Shown here piece by piece: positions 18,259 through 27,809 of a stretch of DNA of 64,000 bases. Where the stretch lies: positions 102,427 through 166,426 of the forward strand of contig NZ_JAATNG010000008.1 in the NCBI RefSeq assembly GCF_013184805.1, written 5' to 3'. The number at the start of each line of letters is the position of its first letter. Positions within the stretch are counted from its first letter, which is position 1. A program made the translations under genes and the position numbers. The stretch is from Pseudoruegeria sp. HB172150 (GTDB lineage Bacteria > Pseudomonadota > Alphaproteobacteria > Rhodobacterales > Rhodobacteraceae). The notes under the pieces were generated by a model that searched no databases, was not told where the DNA came from, and saw nothing but the letters and a program-made list of their open reading frames with translations.

Positions 18259-19175
18259 GCGCGGTCTATGACCGCGTCGCCCTGATCGGGCTGGGGCTGA
18301 TCGCGGGCTCGATGGGGCTGGCGATGCGCCAGCACGGGCTGGCCGGAGAGATCGTCGGCACCGCGCGGTCGGCGGAGACGCGGGACGTGGCCGTGGGTCT
18401 GGGCCTGTGCGACCGGGTGACGGAGACGGCGGCCGAGGCGGTGAAAGATGCCGATCTGGTCGTGCTGGCGGTGCCGGTGGGCGCGATGGAAGATGTCGCC
18501 CGCGAGATCGGCCCGTATCTAAAGCCGGGGGCGACGGTGACCGACGTCGGCTCGGTCAAAAAGCACGTGATCGACGCGGTGTCGCCGTATCTGCCCGAGG
18601 GGGTGGATTTCGTGGCCGGGCACCCGCTGGCCGGGACCGAGCATTCGGGGCCGCATGCCGGGTTCGCGACGCTGTTCGTGAACCGCTGGTGCCTGCTGAT
18701 CCCGACTGAAGGCGCGCGGCCCGAGGCGGTGGCGCGGCTGCGCGCGCTGTGGGAAGGCATGGGCGCGAAGGTCGACGAGATGGACCCGGAGCACCACGAT
18801 CTGGTGCTTGCGGTGACCAGCCACGCGCCGCACCTGATCGCCTATACGATGGTCGGCGTGGCCGACGATCTGCGGCGGGTGACGGATACCGAGGTGATCA
18901 ACTATTCGGCCGCGGGGTTCCGGGATTTCACCCGGATCGCGGCGTCGGATCCGACGATGTGGCGCGACGTTTTCCTGACGAACAAGGACGCGACGCTGGA
19001 GATTCTGGGGCGTTTCACCGAAGAGTTGTTCGCGCTGCAGCGGGCGATTCGCACGGGTGACGGGCAGCAGCTTTTCGACTACTTTACACGTACCCGCGCG
19101 ATACGACGCGGGATTATCGAAGCGGGGCAGGACACCGAAGCCCCAGATTTCGGACGAGGGACAACGCGGGAATGA
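18255..19175 (+). CDS. Prephenate/arogenate dehydrogenase
   Basis: A 306-residue NAD(P)-dependent dehydrogenase of the TyrA family, making the tyrosine precursor by oxidative decarboxylation. It has a Rossmann start ([17 protein letters not shown]) and the family motif [11 protein letters not shown]. There is no chorismate mutase or ACT domain, so it is the minimal form. Its ATG overlaps the hisC stop and its stop overlaps the extensin-like gene start, making a three-gene coupled unit. Confidence 0.9.
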   Translation: MSAVYDRVALIGLGLIAGSMGLAMRQHGLAGEIVGTARSAETRDVAVGLGLCDRVTETAAEAVKDADLVVLAVPVGAMEDVAREIGPYLKPGATVTDVGSVKKHVIDAVSPYLPEGVDFVAGHPLAGTEHSGPHAGFATLFVNRWCLLIPTEGARPEAVARLRALWEGMGAKVDEMDPEHHDLVLAVTSHAPHLIAYTMVGVADDLRRVTDTEVINYSAAGFRDFTRIAASDPTMWRDVFLTNKDATLEILGRFTEELFALQRAIRTGDGQQLFDYFTRTRAIRRGIIEAGQDTEAPDFGRGTTRE

Positions 19176-20188
19176 AATTCGGACAGCTGTCGATATTCGT
19201 GATTTTCCAGGCACTTGCCGTGCCTGCGATGGCCGAGGCCCCACAGATTTCGATACTGCCGGAGACGCGACCAGGGCCCGAAACGGAGGCCGTTTCGGTT
19301 GAGGTGGTCGTCGAGGAACCCGCTGAAACGGTGGATCTGGCGCAGGTGGTTCCGATGCTCCGGCCGGAGGTTCCCGAGTTGGAAGCGCCGGTCGAGGTGA
19401 CGATGAGCAACAAATCGCCGCTTGCGATCACGGCGCTGGCCGTTTCGATGGTGCCGATGCCTCGTCCGCATCTGGTTCGGCGGGTCGTGACGCGGCCGCC
19501 GCAGCAGGCCGCGCCGGAGCCGGAAGCACCTGAGAAGATCGTTCCTGCCTCGGCCAGCGTGCGCCGTGTCGCGCCGCCTCCGGCGGTACCGGCCCCTGCC
19601 GAGCGGCCCAAAGGGCTGAAGGCGCTGTTCCGGGCGCCGGACAAGCCGGCGGGCTATCCGAAGAAGGGATCCGTTTGCGGCGATCCGGCTATTCGCGGGC
19701 AGGAACTGCCGCCGATCCCGGCGAAGCTGCGCGGCTGCGGGTTGCAGAACCCGGTGCAGATTACCTCTGTCGACGGCATTGCGCTGTCCACGCCGGCAAC
19801 TGTCAGTTGCCACACCGCCGTCGCGTTGCGCAGTTGGGTGACGCGCACCGTCAAGCCGGCTGTCGGAAACACCGGTGGCGGTCTGACCGGGCTGCGGGTG
19901 GCGGCGAGCTATTCCTGCCGGACCCGGAATAACGTGCCGGGGGCCAAGATCTCGGAGCATGGGCGCGGGAACGCGATCGACATCTCGGGCCTGATCCTGA
20001 AGGACGGGACCGTGATGAGCATTTTGCGAGGCTGGCGCGACAATGTCGGTGGTCCGATCCTGCGGAAGATCCACGCGCAGGCTTGTGGGACCTTCGGGAC
20101 AGTCCTTGGCCCGCAATCTGACCGATATCACCAGGATCACCTGCACCTCGACGTGGCAAAGCACGGTTACGGGCCCTACTGCCGGTAA
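19172..20188 (+). CDS. Extensin-like family protein (exported)
   Basis: A 338-residue envelope protein. The N-terminal signal peptide ([21 protein letters not shown]) is followed by a Pro/Glu-rich linker (about residues 25-150). The C-terminal extensin-like domain has paired cysteines (SVCGDPAIRGQ, LRGCGLQNP, VSCHTAV, YSCRTRNN) and the SEHGRGNAIDISG block. That block resembles the metal-binding part of LAS/M15 peptidases, so a cell-wall peptidase role is possible. The ATG overlaps the tyrA-like stop (ATGA), an odd pairing of an amino-acid gene with an envelope gene. Function unproven. Confidence 0.85.
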   Translation: MKFGQLSIFVIFQALAVPAMAEAPQISILPETRPGPETEAVSVEVVVEEPAETVDLAQVVPMLRPEVPELEAPVEVTMSNKSPLAITALAVSMVPMPRPHLVRRVVTRPPQQAAPEPEAPEKIVPASASVRRVAPPPAVPAPAERPKGLKALFRAPDKPAGYPKKGSVCGDPAIRGQELPPIPAKLRGCGLQNPVQITSVDGIALSTPATVSCHTAVALRSWVTRTVKPAVGNTGGGLTGLRVAASYSCRTRNNVPGAKISEHGRGNAIDISGLILKDGTVMSILRGWRDNVGGPILRKIHAQACGTFGTVLGPQSDRYHQDHLHLDVAKHGYGPYCR

Positions 20189-20218
20189 CCGCGCCTTTAC
20201 CGAGTCTGCGTTTTCCCG

Positions 20219-20797
20219 TCAGGCCGACGGCAGTTTCGGATGCAGTACGACGCGGCTGCCCGTCGGCACACGCTCGTACAGATGCGCGACGTGCGAATTG
20301 ATCAGCCGCACGCAGCCGTTGGAGATCGACTGCATCACCGTCCAGGGCTCCGGCGTGCCATGGATGCGCAGCGCGGTGTCATAACCGTTCTCGTTGTAGA
20401 GATAGAGTGCGCGGGCGCCGAGCGGATTGGTCGGCCCGCCGGGCATGCCGTCTTCGAAACTGGCATATGACGGATTGCGCTCGATCATCGAGGGCGTGGG
20501 CTTCCATGTTGGCCATTCGACCTTGCGGCCGACGGTGAACTCGCCCGGTTCGTAGAGGTTGTCCTTTGCGACGCCGACGACATAGCGGATCGCCTTGCCC
20601 TTCTCCTGCATCAGGTAGAGGTGATAGGTGTTCGGGTCGACATGCACCTCGCCCGGCGCCCAGTCATTGGACACGCGGATGATGACCGGCATGTGTTCCT
20701 GCGGCATCGTGTAGGTGCGCTGCGCGATGGCCGGTGCGGCGGCCATGCCGGTGATCGTGGCGGCGCCTGTGGCAATGAAATGTCGTCTGGTCAGCAT
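20219..20797 (-). CDS. L,D-transpeptidase (YkuD domain)
   Basis: A 192-residue periplasmic enzyme with an N-terminal twin-arginine-like signal (MLTRRHFIATGAATITG). The catalytic region is IHGTPEPWTVMQSISNGCVRLIN, giving the His and the S-x-G-C active-site Cys of YkuD enzymes that form 3-3 crosslinks or attach lipoprotein to peptidoglycan. The ATG at 20797 is preferred over the long upstream extension because it starts the signal and has GGAAGGGAACGAC before it. It converges with the extensin-like gene, another predicted wall protein. Confidence 0.9.
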   Translation of the reverse strand: MLTRRHFIATGAATITGMAAAPAIAQRTYTMPQEHMPVIIRVSNDWAPGEVHVDPNTYHLYLMQEKGKAIRYVVGVAKDNLYEPGEFTVGRKVEWPTWKPTPSMIERNPSYASFEDGMPGGPTNPLGARALYLYNENGYDTALRIHGTPEPWTVMQSISNGCVRLINSHVAHLYERVPTGSRVVLHPKLPSA

Positions 20798-20930
20798 GTC
20801 GTTCCCTTCCGTTTTTTCCAGTCTGGCGGATCCGGCTTTCCCCGCGCCGGAACCGACCTTCCGACTGTCTGAACGCGGAACGTCGCGATCCGGTTCAATT
20901 TTTCCGGTGAAGACTGTGCGAGCTTGTAGC

Positions 20931-20944
20931 AGAATGATCATTCT
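20931..20944. promoter_or_regulatory. Palindromic operator candidate for the TetR regulator
   Basis: The perfect 14-bp palindrome AGAATGATCATTCT ends 15 bp before the TetR-family ATG. It lies in the divergent space between that gene and the L,D-transpeptidase gene. Position and symmetry fit TetR autoregulation. Confidence 0.6.
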
Positions 20945-20959
20945 GGTATCGTGTGCGAC

Positions 20960-21541
20960 ATGCCCAGACCGAAGTCGCATACGCAAGAAGACCTGACCGA
21001 ACGCGCGCTGAAAACGTTCTGGCGCGCGGGCTACGAGGCGACGTCGATGGACGATCTGGTGACAGCGACGGGCGTCAGCCGGCACGGGATTTATTCCGCT
21101 TTCGGCGGCAAGAGAGAGCTCTTTCTGGCCTGCTTCCCGCGCTACCGGGAACTGGTCGTCCGCCCGGCCTTTTCTGCCGTCGAGGAACCGGGTGCGGGGC
21201 TGGCAGAGATCGCCGGGTATTTCGAGCACCAGATCTCGGCGGCGGAGGCGCAGGGACTGCCGGGGCCGGGTTGCTTCGTCGCCAACTCGGCGACGGAAGT
21301 GGCGCCGCATGACGCGGAGGTACTGGCAGCGGTGGCCGCGCATAACGGACGGCTGCAGCGCGGGTTTGCAGAGGCGCTGCGGACCGCGGGCGAGCCGGAG
21401 GGCGAGGTGGAGGCGGTGGCAGCGACCGTCGTGACCTTCGCAACGGGGCTCTGGAGCCTGTCCCGTGTGGTGGAGGATGCAGACGTGCTGCGCCGGTCGG
21501 TGGCAACCTTCATGGATATGCTAAAAGGAAGAGTTCGATGA
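20960..21541 (+). CDS. TetR/AcrR-family regulator
   Basis: A 193-residue repressor with an N-terminal helix-turn-helix (MDDLVTATGVSRHGIYSAFGGKRELF) and a variable ligand-binding C-terminal part. A GTG at 20951 is an alternative start. The palindrome 20931-20944 is the likely operator. The stop overlaps the following membrane-protein gene by 4 bp (ATGA), so that gene is the likeliest target. The inducer is unknown. Confidence 0.9.
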   Translation: MPRPKSHTQEDLTERALKTFWRAGYEATSMDDLVTATGVSRHGIYSAFGGKRELFLACFPRYRELVVRPAFSAVEEPGAGLAEIAGYFEHQISAAEAQGLPGPGCFVANSATEVAPHDAEVLAAVAAHNGRLQRGFAEALRTAGEPEGEVEAVAATVVTFATGLWSLSRVVEDADVLRRSVATFMDMLKGRVR

Positions 21542-21987
21542 GCCTGCAGGCGACAGATCCGGTACCGGCGGTTTACCGACCGCTATGGCTGGCGATGGCT
21601 CTGAACTTCGTCTGGATCAATGTTTCGGAGGTGTTCCGGTATTTCGTCTTCGTCATGCCGATGATGCGGGAGGCGTTTCCTTCGGTGCCGGATGTGGCGC
21701 CGATGAGCGTGCCTGTGTTCCTGGTCTGGGGGCTGTGGGATGCGCTGCTGGTGGCGGTAGTGACGTTTCTGATCTGGGTCGTACTCATGCGGTTCGGGAC
21801 CGGGCTGCGCGTGGCGCTGGCAGCGGCGACTGTGGTCTGGGCGGCGATCTTCGAAATCTTCTGGCTGGCGGCATTCAACATGAACATGGCGACGGTTCAG
21901 GTGATGGCGGTGGCGCTGCCGCTCGCCTGGGTGGAACTGGCTGTGGCGGCATTGATCGTGCGGTGGAGTTTGCGGCGGGGAGAGTGA
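21538..21987 (+). CDS. Small four-helix membrane protein, unknown function
   Basis: A 149-residue protein with about four hydrophobic helices: LWLAMALNFVWINVSEVF, FLVWGLWDALLVAVVTFL, VALAAATVVWAAIFEIFWL and VMAVALPLAWVELAVAALI. No known domain is recognised. It overlaps the TetR gene by 4 bp, so it is translationally coupled and probably controlled by it. Transport or membrane-sensing roles are only guesses. Confidence 0.75.
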   Translation: MSLQATDPVPAVYRPLWLAMALNFVWINVSEVFRYFVFVMPMMREAFPSVPDVAPMSVPVFLVWGLWDALLVAVVTFLIWVVLMRFGTGLRVALAAATVVWAAIFEIFWLAAFNMNMATVQVMAVALPLAWVELAVAALIVRWSLRRGE

Positions 21988-22133
21988 CAGAGGGCGAAGC
22001 GGCGTCGCCATCGTCTCTCGGACCGATGGCGCGACGATGGCAACCTCTGCCCGGGCCGCTACGCGGCTGTTCCAGGCTGGCGCGCTCTGTTCGGAAATCT
22101 GTGCGCTTGCCCCTCAAAATTGGAAACAAACAA

Positions 22134-22163
22134 AAAGGCCCCGGCATCGCTGCCGGGGCCTTT
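22134..22163 (-). terminator. Rho-independent terminator of pnp
   Basis: A 13-bp perfect stem (AAAGGCCCCGGCA with TGCCGGGGCCTTT, 4-nt loop), 23 bp after the pnp stop. On the minus strand it is followed by TTTTTGTTTGTTT. Confidence 0.9.
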
Positions 22164-22186
22164 CCGATACCCGAAGGCAAAGCGGC

Positions 22187-24328
22187 TTAGTCTGCCGCTT
22201 CTTCCTTCTTCTCTTCCTTGAGCTCTTCGCCGGTCGACTGGTCGACCATCTTCATGGCGAGACGGACCTTGCCGCGGTCGTCGAAGCCGAGCAGCTTCAC
22301 GTAGACTTCCTGGCCTTCCTTCAGAACGTCCGAAGGATGGTTCAGGCGGCGGTTCTCGATCTGGCTGACATGTACCAGGCCGTCGCGCTTGCCGAAGAAG
22401 TTCACGAAGGCGCCGAAGTCGACGATCTTCACGACCTTGCCCTTGTAGATCTTGCCTTCCTCGGGCTCCGCCACGATCGAGTAGATCATGTCGTAGGCCT
22501 TCTGGATGCTCTCGCCGTTCGGCGAGGCGATCTTGATCACGCCGTCGTCGTTGATGTCGACCTTGGCACCGGAGACTTCCACGATCTCGCGGATCACCTT
22601 GCCGCCCGAGCCGATCACTTCGCGGATCTTGTCGGTGGGCACGGTCATGGTCTCGATGCGTGGGGCATGGACGGAGAATTCACCGGCCTCGGTCAGGGCC
22701 TTGCCCATTTCGCCGAGGATGTGCATCCGGCCGTCTTTCGCCTGCGCGAGAGCCTGTTTCATGATCTCGGGCGTGATGCCCGCGACCTTGATGTCCATCT
22801 GCAGCGAGGTGATGCCGTTCTCGGTACCTGCGACCTTGAAGTCCATGTCGCCGAGGTGATCCTCGTCACCGAGGATGTCGGTGAGAACGGCGTACTGGCC
22901 GTCATCCTCGAGGATCAGGCCCATGGCGACGCCGGCAACCGGCGATTTCAGCGGAACGCCCGCGTCCATCATCGACAGCGAGGAGCCGCAGACCGTGGCC
23001 ATGGAGGACGAGCCGTTGGACTCGGTGATCTCCGACACCAGGCGGATCGTGTAGGGGAAGTCGGTGGCGGCGGGCAGGACAGCCTGCAGCGCGCGCCAGG
23101 CGAGCTTGCCGTGGCCGATTTCACGGCGGCCCGGGCTGCCGACACGACCGACTTCACCGACCGAGTAGGGCGGGAAATTGTAGTGCAGCAGGAAGTTCGA
23201 GCGGAAGTTGCCGTGCAGGGCGTCGATGATCTGCTCGTCCTCGCCGGTGCCGAGGGTGGTCACGACGAGGCCCTGGGTTTCACCGCGGGTGAACAGGGCG
23301 GACCCGTGGGTCCGCGGCAGCAGGCCGGTTTCGCAGACGATCGGGCGGACGGTTTCCTTGTCGCGCCCGTCGATGCGGGCACCGCCCTTGATGATGTCGC
23401 CGCGCAGGATCGAGCTTTCCAGCTTCTTGAAGGCGGAGCCGAGGTTGGCGTCTTCCTTCTCTTCGTCGCTGAGCGACGCCAGCACGGCCTCGCGGGCCGC
23501 GTCGATGGCGTTGGTGCGTTCCTGCTTGTCGCGGATCGCGAAGGCGGCGCGCATCTGTTCTTCACCGGCGGATTTCACCTTGTCGTACAGCGCCGAGTAG
23601 TCGGGCGGCTGGAAGTCGAAGGGTTCCTTGGCAGAGTCCTCGGCAAGCGAGATGATCAGGTCGATCACCGGCTGGATCTGCTCGTGCGCGAAGACAACGG
23701 CGCCCAGCATTTCGTCTTCCGACAGCTCGTAGGCTTCGGATTCGACCATCATCACGGCGTCCTTGGTGCCGGCGACGACGAGGTCGAGGCGCTGGTCGGG
23801 GTTGTTGCGCAGCTCCTGCATATCCTCGACCTCGGGGTTGAGGATGTATTCGCCGTCCTCGAAACCGACGCGGCAGCCGGCGATCGGGCCCATGAAGGGC
23901 GCGCCGGAGATGGTGAGCGCGGCCGAGGCGGCGATCATCGCGACGATGTCGGGGTCGTTGACGAGGTCATGGGACAGAACGGTGCACATGACGAGCACTT
24001 CGTTCTTGAAGCCCGGAACGAACAGCGGCCGGATCGGCCGGTCGATCAGGCGGGCGGTCAGGGTTTCCTTTTCGGTCGGCCGCGCCTCGCGCTTGAAGAA
24101 GCCGCCCGGAACCTTGCCGGCCGCGTAGTATTTTTCCTGGTAGTGGACGGTGAGCGGGAAGAAATCCTGCCCTTCCTTGGCCTTCTTCGCGAAGGTCACG
24201 TTGGCCATGACGGAGGTTTCGCCCAGAGTGGCGATGACCGAGCCGTCGGCCTGGCGGGCAACCTTGCCCGTTTCCAGTGTGAGCGTCTCCTCGCCCCACT
24301 GCATGCTTTTCTTCGTAATGTTGAACAT
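22187..24328 (-). CDS. pnp: Polyribonucleotide nucleotidyltransferase (PNPase)
   Basis: The 713-residue 3'-5' phosphorolytic exoribonuclease of the RNA degradosome. It shows two RNase PH domains (from [21 protein letters not shown], and later [13 protein letters not shown]), a KH domain ([19 protein letters not shown]) and a C-terminal S1 domain ([21 protein letters not shown]). The acidic tail is short ([11 protein letters not shown]). ATG 24328 is chosen over the upstream open frame because it begins the conserved N terminus, with AGGATA before it. It normally follows rpsO directly; here a plus-strand gene lies between them. Confidence 0.97.
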   Translation of the reverse strand: MFNITKKSMQWGEETLTLETGKVARQADGSVIATLGETSVMANVTFAKKAKEGQDFFPLTVHYQEKYYAAGKVPGGFFKREARPTEKETLTARLIDRPIRPLFVPGFKNEVLVMCTVLSHDLVNDPDIVAMIAASAALTISGAPFMGPIAGCRVGFEDGEYILNPEVEDMQELRNNPDQRLDLVVAGTKDAVMMVESEAYELSEDEMLGAVVFAHEQIQPVIDLIISLAEDSAKEPFDFQPPDYSALYDKVKSAGEEQMRAAFAIRDKQERTNAIDAAREAVLASLSDEEKEDANLGSAFKKLESSILRGDIIKGGARIDGRDKETVRPIVCETGLLPRTHGSALFTRGETQGLVVTTLGTGEDEQIIDALHGNFRSNFLLHYNFPPYSVGEVGRVGSPGRREIGHGKLAWRALQAVLPAATDFPYTIRLVSEITESNGSSSMATVCGSSLSMMDAGVPLKSPVAGVAMGLILEDDGQYAVLTDILGDEDHLGDMDFKVAGTENGITSLQMDIKVAGITPEIMKQALAQAKDGRMHILGEMGKALTEAGEFSVHAPRIETMTVPTDKIREVIGSGGKVIREIVEVSGAKVDINDDGVIKIASPNGESIQKAYDMIYSIVAEPEEGKIYKGKVVKIVDFGAFVNFFGKRDGLVHVSQIENRRLNHPSDVLKEGQEVYVKLLGFDDRGKVRLAMKMVDQSTGEELKEEKKEEAAD

Positions 24329-24647
24329 ATTCGTATCCTGTGAGGGAGCGCTCCCGGGCGTATCCCGGGTCTCCCGATTGATTGGCGGCCCCATGCCGCC
24401 GACCCCTTTCATCCTTTTCGCGTGCCGGGGTCCGGTGCACGCCGTCTCAGATTGGGGGGCCTTACACGGGATTGGCCGGTTTTGGAAACGGTTTTTCGTG
24501 TGTTTCACTTGTTATCCGCATCGATCCGCAGGCCAAAAGCGCGGTGACCGCGCGTCGCGTCACATTCTCTTCGCAAAAGGTTTGTGTGGGCGATAACCGG
24601 GAACCTGACTCTGGGCTGGACCGATACTTCCCGCAGATGAGGATGAC

Positions 24648-26510
24648 ATGTCCCGGACCCTGAAGACCCGCGCCGCCGCCGCGCTAAGCCTGTCACTTTT
24701 AGCCACCACCGCATTGTCCGCGCCCGAGGGCGTTGGTGCGTTCACCGTGCCGCTGCCCGAAGTGGCCTATCCGCTACCGGTGGTCGACAATTACATGCAT
24801 CAGACCGGCAAGACCGCCGATGGCGCCGAACTGAACAAGTATGACCGGTCCGAGAACCCGATCATCGCAATCCTGTCCGGGTTCGACGAGATCTGGAACC
24901 TGGGCGACGAGGCCTGGCGCAGCGGCGGGGCCAACGGGTCGGGGACCAAGGAATACGGCATGGCGCATATCGTCGACCCCGAGGTCTGGGCGGCGAACAT
25001 GGCCTATGTGGTGAAGGTCACCAACGAGCGCGACTCGATCCAGGCGCTGCGCGCCTATCTGGACGACCGCCGCCACAAGGGAGTGTCGGTACTGGACGGG
25101 TTCGGTCCGCTTCAGGCGCTGTACGTGGCGAATTCGGGGGCCTCGACCTCTATCAATCTGGCCAGCGACCCGATGGAGGTGCTGCCCGGCAAGATCGACG
25201 AGGCCGGAAAGGGCCCGGGGCTGGAGACTTCGCCGCTGGGCGATTTCGTGCGGTTCATGGATGCGATGCGCGGGCCGGAGGGAACGACGTCGCCGTCCAA
25301 GTATTTCTACTCTTCGCCGCGCCCTTGGCGGATGACCGATACCGGCGAGGTGGTGGTGACCGGTACCGAAACGGTACGCGGAACCGAGATCAACGCATAT
25401 GAGTCGAATGTCGTGATCGTGCCCGCCCTGCTGAACGCGCGGGAAACGCGGGGGCGGCACAAGGATGCGGGCTATCCGTCCGGGCATACCAATGCCGGGT
25501 ATATCTCGGCCATCGCCTATGCCTATGCGGCCCCGGAGCGGTTTTCCGAGATGCTGACGCGGGCGTCGGAGCTGGGCGAAAGCCGGATCCTTGCCGGGAT
25601 GCACTCGCCGCTGGACGTGATCGGTGGCCGGGTGATGGCGACGGCGGTGATGGCGGCTTATCTCAACGACCCGCGTTTTGCCGAGCTGAAGGCCGCAGCC
25701 TATGACAACGTGCATGACGTGTTCGAGGCGGGTCTGCCGGAGGGCGAGACGCTGATCGGTTTCGCGCAGTCGGGCGAGAATGACTCCTGGGCGGACGATG
25801 GCGCGAACAAGGCGATGTATCGGTTCCGGATGACTTATGGCCTGCCGCAGGATGCCGACAATGCGGGCGCTGAGATGATCGTGCCGAAAGGCGCCGAGGT
25901 GCTTCTGGAAACGCGGCTGCCCTATCTGGATACAGAGCAGCGGCGCGTGGTTCTTTTCACCACGGGGATCGACAGCGGTTATCCGGTGCTGGATGCCTCG
26001 AACGGCTGGGGACGGATCGACCTGGTCAGTGCTGCCGATGGATATGGCGCGTTTCCGGGCGACGTGATGGTGACGATGGATGCGGCCAAGGGCGGTTTCC
26101 ATGCGGCCGACAGCTGGGACAACAATATCTCGGGGCCCGGCATGCTGACCAAGGCGGGGTCGGGTTCGCTGACGCTTAGCGGCGAGAACAGATTTGCCGG
26201 GGGCGTGATGCTGCAGGAAGGCGAGCTGTTCGCGGCGGTACCTGCGGCCCTGGCGGGCGGCGACCTTACCATCGAGGGCGGCACGCTGAAGGTATCCGCG
26301 GAGGGTGTCGATCTGGACGAGCTGAAAATGGTTTCTAGCACGCTGATCGTCGATCTGAGCGGTGCCGAGGAAGGTGCGTTGATCGAGGCGGTGCGCGCCG
26401 GGTCGATCGATGGTGCCTTTGACAACGTGACCGATGCCGAGGGCAATGTGCTGAATGCCACGGTGGATGGCGGCGTGGTGTCGGTGACGGTTCCGGCCCA
26501 GGCCGGGTGA
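24648..26510 (+). CDS. PAP2-family acid phosphatase with autotransporter-type beta repeat
   Basis: A 620-residue exported enzyme (signal peptide to about residue 24). It shows the complete PAP2/vanadium-haloperoxidase signature: K218-x6-RP226, PSGH at 277-280, and SR-x5-H-x3-D at 312-323. It therefore probably hydrolyses phosphomonoesters in the periplasm or at the surface. The C-terminal 130 residues contain an autotransporter-associated beta-strand repeat (KAGSGSLTLSGENRFAGGV, then LQEGELFAAV), yet no beta-barrel translocator follows. The gene lies on the plus strand between rpsO and pnp, against the direction of both, ending in a shared bidirectional terminator. Confidence 0.88.
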   Translation: MSRTLKTRAAAALSLSLLATTALSAPEGVGAFTVPLPEVAYPLPVVDNYMHQTGKTADGAELNKYDRSENPIIAILSGFDEIWNLGDEAWRSGGANGSGTKEYGMAHIVDPEVWAANMAYVVKVTNERDSIQALRAYLDDRRHKGVSVLDGFGPLQALYVANSGASTSINLASDPMEVLPGKIDEAGKGPGLETSPLGDFVRFMDAMRGPEGTTSPSKYFYSSPRPWRMTDTGEVVVTGTETVRGTEINAYESNVVIVPALLNARETRGRHKDAGYPSGHTNAGYISAIAYAYAAPERFSEMLTRASELGESRILAGMHSPLDVIGGRVMATAVMAAYLNDPRFAELKAAAYDNVHDVFEAGLPEGETLIGFAQSGENDSWADDGANKAMYRFRMTYGLPQDADNAGAEMIVPKGAEVLLETRLPYLDTEQRRVVLFTTGIDSGYPVLDASNGWGRIDLVSAADGYGAFPGDVMVTMDAAKGGFHAADSWDNNISGPGMLTKAGSGSLTLSGENRFAGGVMLQEGELFAAVPAALAGGDLTIEGGTLKVSAEGVDLDELKMVSSTLIVDLSGAEEGALIEAVRAGSIDGAFDNVTDAEGNVLNATVDGGVVSVTVPAQAG

Positions 26511-26534
26511 ACCGGTAGCACCCCCCGGAATGAC

Positions 26535-26558
26535 AAAGGGCCGCGAGAGCGGCCCTTT
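26535..26558. terminator. Bidirectional terminator between PAP2 gene and rpsO
   Basis: A perfect 10-bp stem AAAGGGCCGC/GCGGCCCTTT with a GAGA loop, between the stops of the plus-strand PAP2 gene (26510) and the minus-strand rpsO (26582). The T-run is short on both strands (TTTT on plus, TTT on minus). Confidence 0.85.
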
Positions 26559-26581
26559 TCGTTGACGAATGCGCGTGACGC

Positions 26582-26851
26582 TTAGCGGCGAATGCCGAGG
26601 CGCTGGATCAGGTCCTGGTAGCGCTTCTCGTCCTTTTGCTTGACGTAGTCGAGCAGCTTCCGGCGCTGGGCGACGAGCTTCAGGAGGCCACGGCGGGAGT
26701 GGTTGTCCTTCTTGTGGGTCTTGAAGTGCTCGGTCAGCGTGGAAATGCGGCTGGTCAGGATGGCAACCTGGACTTCCGGCGAACCGGTGTCGCCGTCCTT
26801 GGTGCCGTATTCCTTCATCAGCGCGGTTTTTTCTTCCTGCGTGATCGACAT
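26582..26851 (-). CDS. rpsO: 30S ribosomal protein S15
   Basis: An 89-residue protein with the conserved S15 core: [14 protein letters not shown], then [25 protein letters not shown]. The ATG at 26851 has AAAAGGAGACC upstream. In most bacteria rpsO is followed by pnp in an operon. Here a terminator hairpin and the antisense-oriented PAP2 gene separate them. Confidence 0.97.
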   Translation of the reverse strand: MSITQEEKTALMKEYGTKDGDTGSPEVQVAILTSRISTLTEHFKTHKKDNHSRRGLLKLVAQRRKLLDYVKQKDEKRYQDLIQRLGIRR

Positions 26852-27104
26852 CGGGGTCTCCTTTTCAGGTTGATGGCGCAAGCCGGGATGTCGTCCAGCA
26901 GGGCCCGTGGAGATGTGCCGCCCCGGACCGTCCGGGGCAGAGCGCGCCGTATAGGCGATTGCAGCGCGGAAGAAAAGCCTGATTCCGCGGGGCGGATTGC
27001 AGGGGTTTACCTAAAGACGTACAGGATTTTTCCAGCTTCCGTTCAGAAATCGCTGGTAAGACACCCGGCGGGGGTTTCGAGTAGGGACGATTCAGGGTGC
27101 AGTC

Positions 27105-27809
27105 ATGCTGATGGGGCTTCTGCCGCTTGCGGCGGTGCCGCTATTTATGCGGAAGCGGATTGGTGCGGAAACGACGGGCGGGCCGGTTGCAGCCACATGC
27201 CCTGACATATCCAGTGCAGAGGTAACGGACGGCACGATGCACCGTTTCCGCGCGGAATCGGGCGAGGCGGAGCTTGCGGGATTCCGGGTCGGCCGGGATA
27301 GGGTGACAATCGACCTGTCCACCGCTGACGGCGAGATCGTGTTCGACACAATGGCGGACGACGGGCGCGCGACACTGGCTTTCTCCATGGGCGAGGAGGA
27401 GGTGCTGACGCTACATTTCCCGGGGCTGGACGAGGTGCCTGCAGCGGATATCACGCTGATCCTCGCGGATGACACGACGGGCGGCAGCTATCGGCTGTCG
27501 CTGACGGATGCGCTGGAGCAGTTCGGCGATCCGGCGGAGGAGCCGGAGGAGTCCACGGCGGACGATCCTGCACCGATCGGGCCGCTGGCGGAGGAGGTGA
27601 CGGATTTCGCCGCCGGGCGTGACATCCTTTGCCTGACGCTGACAGCGGCGGACCTGGCGAAGGGCCCGCCGTGGGTCGAGGTGGCTGCACTGGCGAATGG
27701 GGCGGGTGCAATGGTTCGGGTCAACAACCGGGTGGTCGCGGTTCTGCGCGATGCGCCGTGTGCTACAGCGGCGGATGTGCGGCTCGCCCCGGACGAACCG
27801 GTGGCCTAG
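27105..27809 (+). CDS. Hypothetical protein with RTX-edge-like segments
   Basis: A 234-residue acidic protein with a short hydrophobic N terminus (MLMGLLPLAAVPLFM). Two segments resemble the edge of hemolysin-type calcium-binding regions of Rhodobacterales proteins: AGFRVGRDRVTIDL in the first half and VTDFAAGRDILCLTL in the second, each followed by beta-rich sequence. The full nonapeptide GGxGxDxUx repeat is missing. It stands alone between rpsO and a DUF1643 gene, overlapping the end of the latter by 4 bp tail to tail. Function unknown; the RTX relation is a weak inference. Confidence 0.6.
   Translation: MLMGLLPLAAVPLFMRKRIGAETTGGPVAATCPDISSAEVTDGTMHRFRAESGEAELAGFRVGRDRVTIDLSTADGEIVFDTMADDGRATLAFSMGEEEVLTLHFPGLDEVPAADITLILADDTTGGSYRLSLTDALEQFGDPAEEPEESTADDPAPIGPLAEEVTDFAAGRDILCLTLTAADLAKGPPWVEVAALANGAGAMVRVNNRVVAVLRDAPCATAADVRLAPDEPVA

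Noticed and set aside
22037..24343. Plus-strand open frame of 768 codons
   Set aside because: It lies opposite pnp, which is unmistakable. The translated sequence is low-complexity (D/G/H/V-rich) with no motif.
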